Origin: Streptomyces sp. MRC013 | GTDB taxonomy: Bacteria; Actinomycetota; Actinomycetes; Streptomycetales; Streptomycetaceae | Reading direction: 5' to 3' | Length of the DNA stretch: 64,000 nt | Assembly: GCF_023614235.1 (NCBI RefSeq) | Contig: NZ_CP094264.1 | Span: 4,650,001-4,714,000, forward strand | Part shown: in pieces, positions 40,908 to 48,791 of the stretch | How positions within the stretch are numbered: position 1 is the first letter of the stretch | How the letters are laid out: each line of letters opens with the position of its first letter | Notes under the pieces: generated by a model | The model's input: the letters and a program-made list of their open reading frames with translations, nothing else | The model's database searches: none | Told to the model about the DNA's origin: nothing | Position numbers and translations under genes: made by a program

Positions 40908-41842
40908 CGGTCGTTCCACCGCGTCACCACCACCGTCGTGCCCCGGCCGGGGGCGGTGCGGACCTGGAAGTCGTGCATGAGCCTGCGGGCCCCGCCCAGG
41001 CCGTGGCCCAGACCGCTGCCGGTGGTGAAGCCGTCCTGGAGCGCGGCCTCCACGTCCGGGATGCCGGGACCCTCGTCGCGGACGGTCAGCCGCAGGCCGC
41101 GCCGCCCTCCCGGGGCCAGCAGCCGCACCTCCAGCGTCCCGCCGCCGCCGTGGACGTAGGCGTTGCGGGCCAGTTCGCTGGCGGCGGTGACGATGCGGGT
41201 CTGGTCGACGATCCCGAACCCGGCCCGGACGGTGGCCGCCCGCACCTCGTGCCGGACGGTCAGCAGGTCCTCCTCGGACCGCACCTCGTACCGGGAACAC
41301 CCGTCCCCGTCGGCGCCGGCCCCGGCGCCCGGCGCCCCGTACCCGGGGGCCGGGAGGGGCCCGGCCGCCTCCCCGCCGCCGTCCCCCGGGCGCGGGGCCG
41401 TCCCACCCGGGCGCCCGCCGGGGCGTCGCCGGGCGTCACGGCCGGCCCTCCCCGGGGGGCCGGGCGGGTGAGGCATGCGCTGCCAGCCGAGGGCGGTCAG
41501 CCCCTGCTCGGCGTTGAGCGCCGTCTCCACGCCCGTCAGCCGCAGCCCGAGCTCGACCAGGGTGATCGCCACGGCCGGGCGCATCCCGGCGACGATGACC
41601 CGCGCGCCCAGGAGGCGCGCCATGGTGGTCAGCTCCGTGAGGGTCCGCGCGACGAACGAGTCGATGACCTCCAGCCGGGAGATGTCGATGAGCACGCCGC
41701 GGGCGCCGTCCGCCGCGATGCGCTCGGTCAGTTCGGCGGTGAACGCCAGCGCCGAGGTGTCGTCCAGCTCGTTCAGCAGGCCGGTCACCAGCACGTCGCC
41801 CAGCCGCAGGATGGGCACGCCCGTGGGGCGGGGCGCCGTCAC
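40904..41842 (-). CDS. rsbS-rsbT: RsbS-like STAS domain joined in frame to RsbT-like kinase
   Basis: One 312-residue frame holds two normally separate stressosome proteins. Residues 1-120 are RsbS: PILRLGDVLVTGLLNELDD, and LEVIDSFVAR with Ser62 at the phosphorylated Ser59 position of Bacillus RsbS. Residues ~121-180 are Gly/Pro-rich linker. Residues ~184-312 are RsbT: N-box SELARNAYVHGG, G1 box DEGPGIPD, G2 box GSGLGHGLGGARRL. A fusion is possible. However, the linker contains a TGA with an overlapping GTG (GTGACGCCCGGC, start near 41437), the usual rsbS/rsbT junction in another frame; two missing bases would restore separate genes. GTG start overlaps the rsbR stop. Confidence 0.78.
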   Translation of the reverse strand: MTAPRPTGVPILRLGDVLVTGLLNELDDTSALAFTAELTERIAADGARGVLIDISRLEVIDSFVARTLTELTTMARLLGARVIVAGMRPAVAITLVELGLRLTGVETALNAEQGLTALGWQRMPHPPGPPGRAGRDARRRPGGRPGGTAPRPGDGGGEAAGPLPAPGYGAPGAGAGADGDGCSRYEVRSEEDLLTVRHEVRAATVRAGFGIVDQTRIVTAASELARNAYVHGGGGTLEVRLLAPGGRRGLRLTVRDEGPGIPDVEAALQDGFTTGSGLGHGLGGARRLMHDFQVRTAPGRGTTVVVTRWNDR

Positions 41843-42735
41843 TCGGTCACCGGCCGGTCGTGGGGGGCGGACGCGTCGGCGCCGACGGCGGGCTGGTCGG
41901 TGAGGCTGATGGCGGCGGCCAGGGCGTCCGCCAGGGTCGCCCGGGTCAGGATCGTCGACAGGTCGATGCCCAGCTGGGCGATGGTCTGCGCGATGGGCGG
42001 GCGGATGCCGCTGATGACGCAGTCGGCGCCCATCAGCCGCACCGCGTTGACCGTGTGCATCAGGTGCTGGGCCACCGCCGTGTCGACGGCCGGGACGCCG
42101 GTGATGTCGATGATCGCGACCTGCGCCTCGTTGTCCTGGATCGCCTGGAGGAGGCTCTCCATGACCACCTGCGTCCGCGCCGTGTCCAGCGTCCCGATGA
42201 GGGGGACCGCCAGCACGTGCCGCCACAGCCGCACCACCGGCGTGGACACCTCCAGCAGCTGCCGGCTCTGCCGCTGGATGACCTCCTCGCGGCCCTCCAC
42301 GTACGTCTCGAAGGACAGCACGCCCGCCGCGTCGAGGAGCCGGTTGATCAGGATCGCGGCGGAGAACAGCTCGGCGGAGTCGCGGGTGGTGTGCTGGACC
42401 GCCGTCAGCAGCGCCTCCTTCAGGGAGAGCACCGCGAGCGAGGTCGCCGTCGGCGACGCCCCCGCGCGGGCACGGCGCAGCGAGAGCTCTATCACCGTGC
42501 GCCGCAGGTCGTTCCGCGAGGTCACCAGCCGCTCCACGGGGACGTCGCTGGCCAGCCCGGCGGCCAGCGCGGAGATCAGCAGGTCGGCCTCCTCGCGGAC
42601 CTCGTGCTCGCTCATGTCGGTGCTGAGCACCGCCTGTTCGAGCTGGAGCCGGACCCAGCGGTCCGCGATCTCCTCCTCGCGGTCGCGCAGGGCCTCGCAG
42701 AGGCGGTCCCGCACACTCGATTCGCTGGTGTTCAC
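41839..42735 (-). CDS. rsbR: RsbR-like stressosome sensor with C-terminal STAS domain
   Basis: 298 residues. The N-terminal helical RsbRD domain (1-165; RDREEEIADRWVRLQLEQ) is followed by a STAS domain (VPLIGTLDTART, IIDITGVPAVDTAVAQHL, ISGIRPPIAQT). Thr185 (LDTART) and Thr219 (VDTAVA) align with the two phosphorylated threonines of Bacillus RsbRA (171 and 205). GTG at 42735, with GAGAGG upstream, is preferred: the frame is open further upstream but the extra residues are low-complexity. First gene of a five-gene minus-strand operon. Confidence 0.9.
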   Translation of the reverse strand: MNTSESSVRDRLCEALRDREEEIADRWVRLQLEQAVLSTDMSEHEVREEADLLISALAAGLASDVPVERLVTSRNDLRRTVIELSLRRARAGASPTATSLAVLSLKEALLTAVQHTTRDSAELFSAAILINRLLDAAGVLSFETYVEGREEVIQRQSRQLLEVSTPVVRLWRHVLAVPLIGTLDTARTQVVMESLLQAIQDNEAQVAIIDITGVPAVDTAVAQHLMHTVNAVRLMGADCVISGIRPPIAQTIAQLGIDLSTILTRATLADALAAAISLTDQPAVGADASAPHDRPVTE

Positions 42736-43060
42736 ACGTACCTCTCGCACTCGACGGTGGGAGGACCCGGTCGTGCGCCGCGAACCCTCCTGCGGGGCAC
42801 GGGACTTGACCGAGCTCCCTGCCTTCGTACAACGCAGTCGGAATCGTAGGGTCGGGCGGGCCGCGGGCGCGAGCCGCCGCGCGCCGTGCCCGCCGCGGTG
42901 TCCCGGTGCGCCCCTACCCCCGCGCGCGGACCCCATGCCGGGGCGTCGCCCGGTCGCCGTACACGCGGCCCGCGCCGGCCGGGGCGGCCCGCGGGCGCGC
43001 GTCCGCCCGTCCGGGCGCCCTCCGTGCCGAGCACCCCGATGTGACGATTCATGCGGCAGT

Positions 43061-43157
43061 GCGCAATGTTCACCCGTCCGTTCCCGAAGAGCGCAATGAT
43101 CATTCACTCATGCGCAACATCGCTGCATTTCAGAATGCGAAGCTCTCCCCGTAGGCT
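43061..43157 (+). promoter_or_regulatory. Permease promoter with three phased GCGCAA boxes
   Basis: Three similar boxes: GCGCAATGTTCAC (43061), GCGCAATGATCA (43091) and GCGCAACATCG (43112). The CGCAA cores are 30 and 21 bp apart, close to whole helical turns. A candidate promoter follows: TTTCAG (43128-43133), 18-base spacer, TAGGCT (43152-43157). The same layout stands upstream of davA. The rest of the 558-base divergent gap (42736-43293) is plain G+C-rich DNA that should also hold the rsbR promoter, which I could not place. Confidence 0.6.
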
Positions 43158-43293
43158 CGGGGCCCGTACCTGGAGTGGCGGTGTCCGCCGGCTCGGCGGT
43201 TCCCCCTTCCACGGGTTCCCCGTGGGCTTCCTCCCGCCCGCACCGCCGCCGACCCCGCCCCACCCCTACCGCAGCGACGAAGGAGCCCCCGCA

Positions 43294-44766
43294 GTGCTCG
43301 ACCAAGGCGTAGCCCCGCCGGCTACCGGGACCCCCGCCCCGAAGGCCGCCGGAACCTTCGCGTTCTCCGCGCTCGGCCGCCGCAAGCCGGTGGAAGTGCT
43401 GGTCGCAGAGGGTGGGCAGGGTGAGGGCGGCTCGCTCCGCCGCTCGCTGTCCATGTGGCAGCTGACCATGATCAGTATCGGTGCCACGCTCGGCACGGGC
43501 ATCTTCGTCGTCCTGGGCGAGGCCGTCCCCGAGGCCGGCCCGGCCGTCACCCTCGCGTTCGTCTTCGCGGGCCTGACGGCGCTCTTCTCGGCGCTCTCCT
43601 ACGCCGAGCTGGCCGGCACCATCCCCGTCGCGGGCTCCTCCTACTCGTATGCGTACGCAACGATGGGCGAACTCGTCGCCTGGGTGTGCGGCTGGTGCCT
43701 GCTCCTGGAGTACGGCGTGTCCGTCGCCGCCGTGGCGGTCGGCTGGGGCGACTACCTCAACGAGCTCCTCAACGGCACGATCGGCGTCACCCTCCCCGAG
43801 GCGCTCACCGCGCCCCCCGGCGACGGAGGCGTGTTCAACCTGCCCGCGCTGGTCGTCGTCGTCCTCGCGATGCTGTTCCTGCTGGGCGGCGCCAAGGAGT
43901 CCGCCCGCGCCAACGCGATCATGGTCGTGGTGAAGATCGGCGCGCTGGTCCTCTTCTGCGCCATCGGCTTCACGGGCTTCAAGTCCGGCAACTACTCCGA
44001 CTTCATGCCGCTCGGCGTGTCCAGCGTCGGCGCGGCCGGTGCCATCCTCTTCTTCTCGTACATCGGCTTCGACGCCGCCTCCACGGCCGGCGAGGAGGCC
44101 AAGGACCCCAAGCGCGACCTGCCCCGCGCGATCATGCTGTCGCTGGTGGTCGTCACCGCGCTGTACGTCCTCGTCGCGGCCGTCGCCGTGGGCGCCTGGG
44201 ACTGGAAGAAGTTCGAGGGCTCCGAGGCGTCGCTCGCCGCGATCATGAACGATGTCACCGGCCAGAGCTTCTGGGGCACCCTGCTCGCCGCCGGCGCGGT
44301 CGTCTCCATCGCCAGCGTCGTCCTCACCGTGCTCTACGGCCAGACCCGCATCCTCTTCGCGATGTCCCGCGACGGCCTCGTGCCGAAGGTCTTCGCCAAG
44401 GTCGACCCGAAGAGCGGCACGCCCCGCGCCAACACCCTGCTCGTCTCGCTGTTCTGCGGCGTCCTCGCCGCCGCCGTCCCGCTCGGCGAGCTGGTCAACG
44501 CCACCAGCATCGGCACGCTGTTCGCCTTCGCGCTGGTCAACGTCGCCGTCGTGGTGCTGCGCGCCAGGCGCCCGGAGCTGGAGCGCAGCTTCAAGGTGCC
44601 GTTCGGCCCGCTCTTCCCGGCCCTCGGGTTCGTGTGCTGCGCCTACAGCATGTACAGCCTCGACATGATCACCTGGGTGGTGTTCGGTCTCTGGATGGCC
44701 GCCGGCCTCGTGTTCTACTTCCTGTACGGCATGCGCCGCTCCCGCCTGGCCACCGCAGGGAAGTGA
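43294..44766 (+). CDS. APC-superfamily amino acid permease (predicted lysine/cationic amino acid uptake)
   Basis: 490 residues with about 12 membrane helices. The N-terminal cytoplasmic ~60 residues lead into MISIGATLGTGIFVVLGEA, the substrate-binding first helix of APC transporters. LSYAELAGTIPVAGSSYSYAYA and FFSYIGFDAASTAGEEAKDPKR are typical of the cationic amino acid transporter (CAT/YfnA) group. Start GTG 43294 with AGGAG eight bases before it. The neighbouring lysine monooxygenase and amidase suggest that lysine is carried; this is inference from context. Confidence 0.9.
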   Translation: MLDQGVAPPATGTPAPKAAGTFAFSALGRRKPVEVLVAEGGQGEGGSLRRSLSMWQLTMISIGATLGTGIFVVLGEAVPEAGPAVTLAFVFAGLTALFSALSYAELAGTIPVAGSSYSYAYATMGELVAWVCGWCLLLEYGVSVAAVAVGWGDYLNELLNGTIGVTLPEALTAPPGDGGVFNLPALVVVVLAMLFLLGGAKESARANAIMVVVKIGALVLFCAIGFTGFKSGNYSDFMPLGVSSVGAAGAILFFSYIGFDAASTAGEEAKDPKRDLPRAIMLSLVVVTALYVLVAAVAVGAWDWKKFEGSEASLAAIMNDVTGQSFWGTLLAAGAVVSIASVVLTVLYGQTRILFAMSRDGLVPKVFAKVDPKSGTPRANTLLVSLFCGVLAAAVPLGELVNATSIGTLFAFALVNVAVVVLRARRPELERSFKVPFGPLFPALGFVCCAYSMYSLDMITWVVFGLWMAAGLVFYFLYGMRRSRLATAGK

Positions 44767-44776
44767 ACCACCCCCC

Positions 44777-45232
44777 GTGCGACTGAACGACCTCGACGAA
44801 CGCATCGTCCACGCCCTCGCCGAAGACGCCCGCCGCAGCTACGCCGACATCGGCTCGCTGGTCGGGCTGTCCGCTCCGGCCGTGAAGCGGCGCGTGGACC
44901 GGCTCCGGGCCGAGGGCGCCATCACCGGCTTCACCGTCCGGGTGGACCCGGCGGCGCTCGGCTGGGAGACCGAGGGGTTCATCGAGATCTACGCACGGGG
45001 CAACACCTCGCCCGAGACCATCCAGCGCGGTCTCGAGCGCTACCCGGAGATCGCGTCCGCCTCCACCGTGACCGGCGAGGCGGACGCGATCGTCCAGGTC
45101 TTCGCCTCCGACATGCGCCACTTCGAGCGCGTGCTGGAGCGCATCGCGGGCGAGCCGTTCGTGGAGCGCACCAAGTCGGTGCTGGTGCTCTCCCCGCTCC
45201 TGCGGCGGTTCTCCTCGGGCTCGCCCGCCTGA
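44777..45232 (+). CDS. Lrp/AsnC-family transcriptional regulator
   Basis: 151 residues. N-terminal HTH (LNDLDERIVHALAEDARRSY, SLVGLSAPAVKRRVDRLRAEGAI) and C-terminal RAM ligand-binding domain (FTVRVDPAALGWETEGFIEI; TGEADAIVQVFASDM). These proteins form octamers that wrap DNA and respond to amino acids. It starts ten bases after the permease stop, so the two are cotranscribed. It is the obvious candidate to bind the repeated boxes at 43061-43122 and 46001-46066. Confidence 0.92.
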   Translation: MRLNDLDERIVHALAEDARRSYADIGSLVGLSAPAVKRRVDRLRAEGAITGFTVRVDPAALGWETEGFIEIYARGNTSPETIQRGLERYPEIASASTVTGEADAIVQVFASDMRHFERVLERIAGEPFVERTKSVLVLSPLLRRFSSGSPA

Positions 45233-45242
45233 CCGGCGCGGG

Positions 45243-45857
45243 CTACTCGTAGACGGGCCGCCACGGCAGGACGCGGAAGTCCCCGGTCCGCCCGTCGACC
45301 TTCTCGAAGGGCGCCGAGCTGGTGCAGAGCGGCACGTCCCCCTGCTGCGGGTCCTGCGTCACCCAGCTGTAGCCGAGCCGGTCCTGCCGGCCCGCGTCGT
45401 GGACGGTGATCCCGACCCGCCGGCCCCGCGGCCAGCGGTCGCTCTCCTCCACGACGCCGGTCACCACCGCCACCTTGCCGCCCGTGACCAGGCAGTCCAC
45501 CCGGGCCCGCGCCCAGCCGGACGTACCGTCCGGGAAGACGTGCCGGAGCCGGAACGTCCCGGTCGCCGCGGTCGGGTCCATCAGGTCCTCGGCCAGGTGG
45601 GCGTCGAAGGCGAAGTCGATGTCGTGGCCGGGCCGGTACAGCTTCGCCGTCCCGGTGAGTGCCGCAGCCTCCCGCGCGGCGCCCCGCTCCCGCGCGGCAC
45701 CCTCCACGGCGGCCGCGTGCCGCGCGGACGCCTCCGGACGCCCGGCGGCCGCCCCTACCGAATCCGCTTCCGCCGCCCCCGCCGGGCCCGCTCCCACCGC
45801 TCCGGCGGTGAGCAGCAGCACGGCACCGAGCACGGCGATCCTCGTACGACGTTCCAT
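45243..45857 (-). CDS. Secreted protein of unknown function
   Basis: 204 residues. A signal peptide is clear: MERRTRIAVLGAVLLLTAG followed by an AGAA-type cleavage region near residue 32. The mature part begins with an Ala/Arg/Glu-rich helical stretch, then a beta-rich domain (LYRPGHDIDFAFDAHLAED, GTFRLRHVFPDGTSGWARAR). It contains only two Cys (CLVTGG and PLCTSS), which could form a disulfide. No family recognised. Transcribed toward the Lrp gene, with stops ten bases apart. It may just be an insertion in the dav cluster. Confidence 0.75.
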   Translation of the reverse strand: MERRTRIAVLGAVLLLTAGAVGAGPAGAAEADSVGAAAGRPEASARHAAAVEGAARERGAAREAAALTGTAKLYRPGHDIDFAFDAHLAEDLMDPTAATGTFRLRHVFPDGTSGWARARVDCLVTGGKVAVVTGVVEESDRWPRGRRVGITVHDAGRQDRLGYSWVTQDPQQGDVPLCTSSAPFEKVDGRTGDFRVLPWRPVYE

Positions 45858-46000
45858 GGTGGTCGTTCCCTCCCAGCGGAAAACCTCTGACCGGACGCCC
45901 ACCACTCTCCCGGGAGGGCCGCCCCGGCACATCGCGCCGCGGTCGCGTCCCGCCTCCCCCCGCGCGGCGGGGGCGCCCCTCCACCCCGGGGCGGAGGGGC

Positions 46001-46099
46001 GCGCAACGAATCACCGCCGGCCCCGGCGAGCACGCAACGCTTCGACGGTCGGTCCGCAACGGTCACGCCTTGTCCGGGAAGAAGTCCGGACCGTACCTT
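46001..46099 (+). promoter_or_regulatory. davA promoter with three phased GCGCAA-like boxes
   Basis: Boxes GCGCAACGAATCAC (46001), ACGCAACGCTTCG (46032) and CCGCAACGGTCAC (46054), with CGCAA cores 31 and 22 bp apart. A candidate promoter follows: TTGTCC (46070-46075), 18-base spacer, TACCTT (46094-46099). The third core starts exactly 15 bp before the -35, as in the permease promoter. Boxes upstream of the -35 fit activation by the Lrp-type regulator. davA starts at 46145. Confidence 0.6.
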
Positions 46100-46144
46100 T
46101 TTTGCATCCCCCTCCTCCCCTCCGCACCCCGACGAGGTCCGCCC

Positions 46145-46942
46145 ATGCCGCCGCTGCGCACCGCCCTGCTCCAGAGCTCCGGACGGCTCGGCGACGCGGC
46201 CGCCAACCTGAAGTCCCTCGACGAGGCCGCCGCCCGCGCGGCGGCCGGCGGTGCGGGGCTGCTGGTCGCCCCCGAGCTGTTCCTCACCGGGTACGCGATC
46301 GGCGAGGACGTCGCCCGGCTGGCCGAACCCGCCGACGGCCCCTCCGCCCGCGAGGCCGCCGCCATCGCCGCACGCCACGGCCTGGCCGTCGCCTACGGCT
46401 ACCCGGAGCGCGACGGCGACGCGGTGTACAACTCCGCGCTGCTCGTCGGCGCCGACGGCACGCTCCTGGCCAACTACCGCAAGACCCACCTGTACGGCGG
46501 CTTCGAGCAGGAGTGGTTCGTCCCCGGAGACCAGCCGGTCGTCCAGGCCGAGGTCGGCGGCGTCCGGGTCGGCCTGATGATCTGCTACGACGTGGAGTTC
46601 CCGGAGAACGTCCGGGCGCACGCCCTGGCCGGTACGGACCTCCTCCTCGTCCCGACCGCGCTGATGCACCCGGCCGAGATCGTCGCCGAGTCCGTCGTGC
46701 CGGTCCGCGCCTTCGAGAACCAGATGTACATCGCGTACGCCAACCGGACCGGCCCCGAGGGCGAGTTCGAGTTCGTCGGCCTGTCCGCGCTCGCGGGCCC
46801 CGACGGCACCGCCCGGGCCCGGGCCGGCCGCGGCGAGGAGCTGGTCGCCGGCGACGCCGACCCCGAGCTGCTGCGGCGCTCGCGGGACGAGAACCCGTAC
46901 CTCCGGGACCGCCGCCCCGCCCTCTACCAGGGCCTGGTCTGA
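46145..46942 (+). CDS. davA: Carbon-nitrogen hydrolase, probable 5-aminovaleramide amidase DavA
   Basis: 265 residues, nitrilase superfamily. The catalytic triad is visible: Glu44 in VAPELFLTGYAIG, Lys113 in NYRKTHLYG, Cys147 in GLMICYDVEFPEN. Sequence features such as LFLTGYAIG, YGYPERDGDAVYNS and FENQMYIAYANRTG match what I recall of Pseudomonas DavA, which hydrolyses 5-aminovaleramide to 5-aminovalerate and ammonia. The adjacent lysine monooxygenase supplies exactly that amide. davB follows 83 bases later. Confidence 0.85.
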   Translation: MPPLRTALLQSSGRLGDAAANLKSLDEAAARAAAGGAGLLVAPELFLTGYAIGEDVARLAEPADGPSAREAAAIAARHGLAVAYGYPERDGDAVYNSALLVGADGTLLANYRKTHLYGGFEQEWFVPGDQPVVQAEVGGVRVGLMICYDVEFPENVRAHALAGTDLLLVPTALMHPAEIVAESVVPVRAFENQMYIAYANRTGPEGEFEFVGLSALAGPDGTARARAGRGEELVAGDADPELLRRSRDENPYLRDRRPALYQGLV

Positions 46943-47025
46943 CCCCGTCCGACCGCCCCCGACCCGCGCCGCCCGGCCCCGCGCCCGGCGCCCTCTTCTC
47001 CACCCGTGCAAGGAGTCCGTACCCC

Positions 47026-48717
47026 ATGACGTCCACGGTGCCCACCGCGATCCAGCACACCGACGCCCAGCCGCCGATCACCATGTTCGGTCCGGACTTC
47101 CCGTACGCGTACGACGACTTCCTGGCCCACCCGGCCGGCCTCGGCCAGGTGCCCGCCACCGAGCACGGCACCGAGGTCGCCGTCATCGGCGGCGGCCTGT
47201 CCGGCATCGTCGCCGCGTACGAGCTGATGAAGATGGGCCTCAAGCCCGTCGTGTACGAGGCCGACCGGATCGGCGGCCGGCTGCGCACCGTCGGCTTCGA
47301 GGGGTGCGACCCGGAGCTCAACTGCGAGCTGGGCGCGATGCGCTTCCCGCCGTCCTCCACGGCCCTGCAGCACTACATCGACCTGGTGGGCCTGGAGACC
47401 CGGCCGTTCCCGAACCCGCTCGCCGAGGCGACCCCGTCCACCGTCGTGGACCTCAAGGGCGAGACGCACTACGCGGAGACCGTCGACGACCTGCCGCAGG
47501 TGTACCGGGACGTCGCCGAGGCGTGGAACAGGTGCCTGGAGGAGGGCGCGGACTTCTCCGACATGAACCGCGCCATGCGCGAGCGGGACGTGCCGCGCAT
47601 CCGCGAGATCTGGGCGAAGCTCGTCGAAAAGCTCGACAACCAGACCTTCTACGGCTTCCTGTGCGAGTCCGAGGCGTTCAGGTCGTTCCGCCACCGGGAG
47701 ATCTTCGGCCAGGTCGGCTTCGGCACCGGCGGCTGGGACACCGACTTCCCCAACTCCATCCTGGAGATCCTCCGCGTCGTCTACACCGAGGCGGACGACT
47801 TCCACCGGGGCATCGTCGGCGGCAGCCAGCAGCTTCCGCTGCGGCTGTGGGAGCGCGAGCCGCAGAAGATCGTCCACTGGCCGCTCGGCACCTCGCTGAA
47901 GTCCCTGCACGGCGGCGAGACCAGGCCGGCCGTGACCCGGCTGCACCGCACCGACGGCAACCGGATCACGGTCACCGACGCGAACGGCGACATCCGCACG
48001 TACCGCGCGGCGATCTTCACCGCCCAGTCGTGGATGCTGCTGTCGAAGATCGACTGCGATGAATCGCTCTTCCCGATCGACCACTGGACGGCGATCGAGC
48101 GCACCCACTACATGGAGTCCTCGAAGCTGTTCGTCCCGGTCGACCGGCCGTTCTGGCTGGACAAGGACGAGGAGACGGGTCGGGACGTCATGTCGATGAC
48201 GCTCACCGACCGGATGACCCGCGGCACGTACCTGCTGGACAACGGCCCGGACAAGCCGGCCGTCATCTGCCTCTCCTACACCTGGTGCGACGACAGCCTG
48301 AAGTGGCTGCCGCTGTCCGCGAACGAGCGGATGGAGGTCATGCTGAAGTCGCTCGGCGAGATCTACCCGAAGGTCGACATCCGGAAGCACATCATCGGCA
48401 ACCCGGTGACCGTCTCCTGGGAGAACGAGCCCTACTTCATGGGCGCGTTCAAGGCCAACCTGCCGGGCCACTACCGCTACCAGCGCCGCCTGTACACCCA
48501 CTTCATGCAGGACCGGCTCCCCGAGGACAAGCGCGGCGTCTTCCTCGCCGGCGACGACATCTCATGGACGGCCGGCTGGGCCGAGGGCGCCGTGCAGACC
48601 GCGCTCAACGCCGTGTGGGGCGTCATGCACCACCTGGGCGGCGGGACCGACCCGTCCAACCCGGGCCCGGGCGACGTCTACGACGAGATCGCCCCGGTGG
48701 AGCTGCCGGAGGACTGA
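47026..48717 (+). CDS. davB: Flavin amine oxidase, probable L-lysine 2-monooxygenase DavB
   Basis: 563 residues. FAD-binding dinucleotide fold VAVIGGGLSGIVAAYELMK (Gly55-Gly60) with Glu78 for ribose and RIGGRLR. C-terminal FAD motif GVFLAGDDISWTAGWAEGAV. The overall layout (ITMFGPDFPYAYDDFLAHPAG start, GQVGFGTGGWDTDFPNS, NPGPGDVYDEI end) agrees closely with Pseudomonas L-lysine 2-monooxygenase, not with tryptophan monooxygenase. Reaction: L-lysine plus O2 gives 5-aminovaleramide, CO2 and water. ATG behind AAGGAG. Confidence 0.88.
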   Translation: MTSTVPTAIQHTDAQPPITMFGPDFPYAYDDFLAHPAGLGQVPATEHGTEVAVIGGGLSGIVAAYELMKMGLKPVVYEADRIGGRLRTVGFEGCDPELNCELGAMRFPPSSTALQHYIDLVGLETRPFPNPLAEATPSTVVDLKGETHYAETVDDLPQVYRDVAEAWNRCLEEGADFSDMNRAMRERDVPRIREIWAKLVEKLDNQTFYGFLCESEAFRSFRHREIFGQVGFGTGGWDTDFPNSILEILRVVYTEADDFHRGIVGGSQQLPLRLWEREPQKIVHWPLGTSLKSLHGGETRPAVTRLHRTDGNRITVTDANGDIRTYRAAIFTAQSWMLLSKIDCDESLFPIDHWTAIERTHYMESSKLFVPVDRPFWLDKDEETGRDVMSMTLTDRMTRGTYLLDNGPDKPAVICLSYTWCDDSLKWLPLSANERMEVMLKSLGEIYPKVDIRKHIIGNPVTVSWENEPYFMGAFKANLPGHYRYQRRLYTHFMQDRLPEDKRGVFLAGDDISWTAGWAEGAVQTALNAVWGVMHHLGGGTDPSNPGPGDVYDEIAPVELPED

Positions 48718-48728
48718 CGCCGGCCGCC

Positions 48729-48784
48729 GTCACGGCGCCGGGCCCGGACCTCCTTCCGCAGGGGGCCGGGCCCGGCGCCGTGAC
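48729..48784. terminator. Bidirectional terminator between davB and the MFS gene
   Basis: Perfect 19-bp inverted repeat (GTCACGGCGCCGGGCCCGG with its complement) around an 18-base loop, between two converging genes. Confidence 0.85.
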
Positions 48785-48791
48785 GGGGAGG

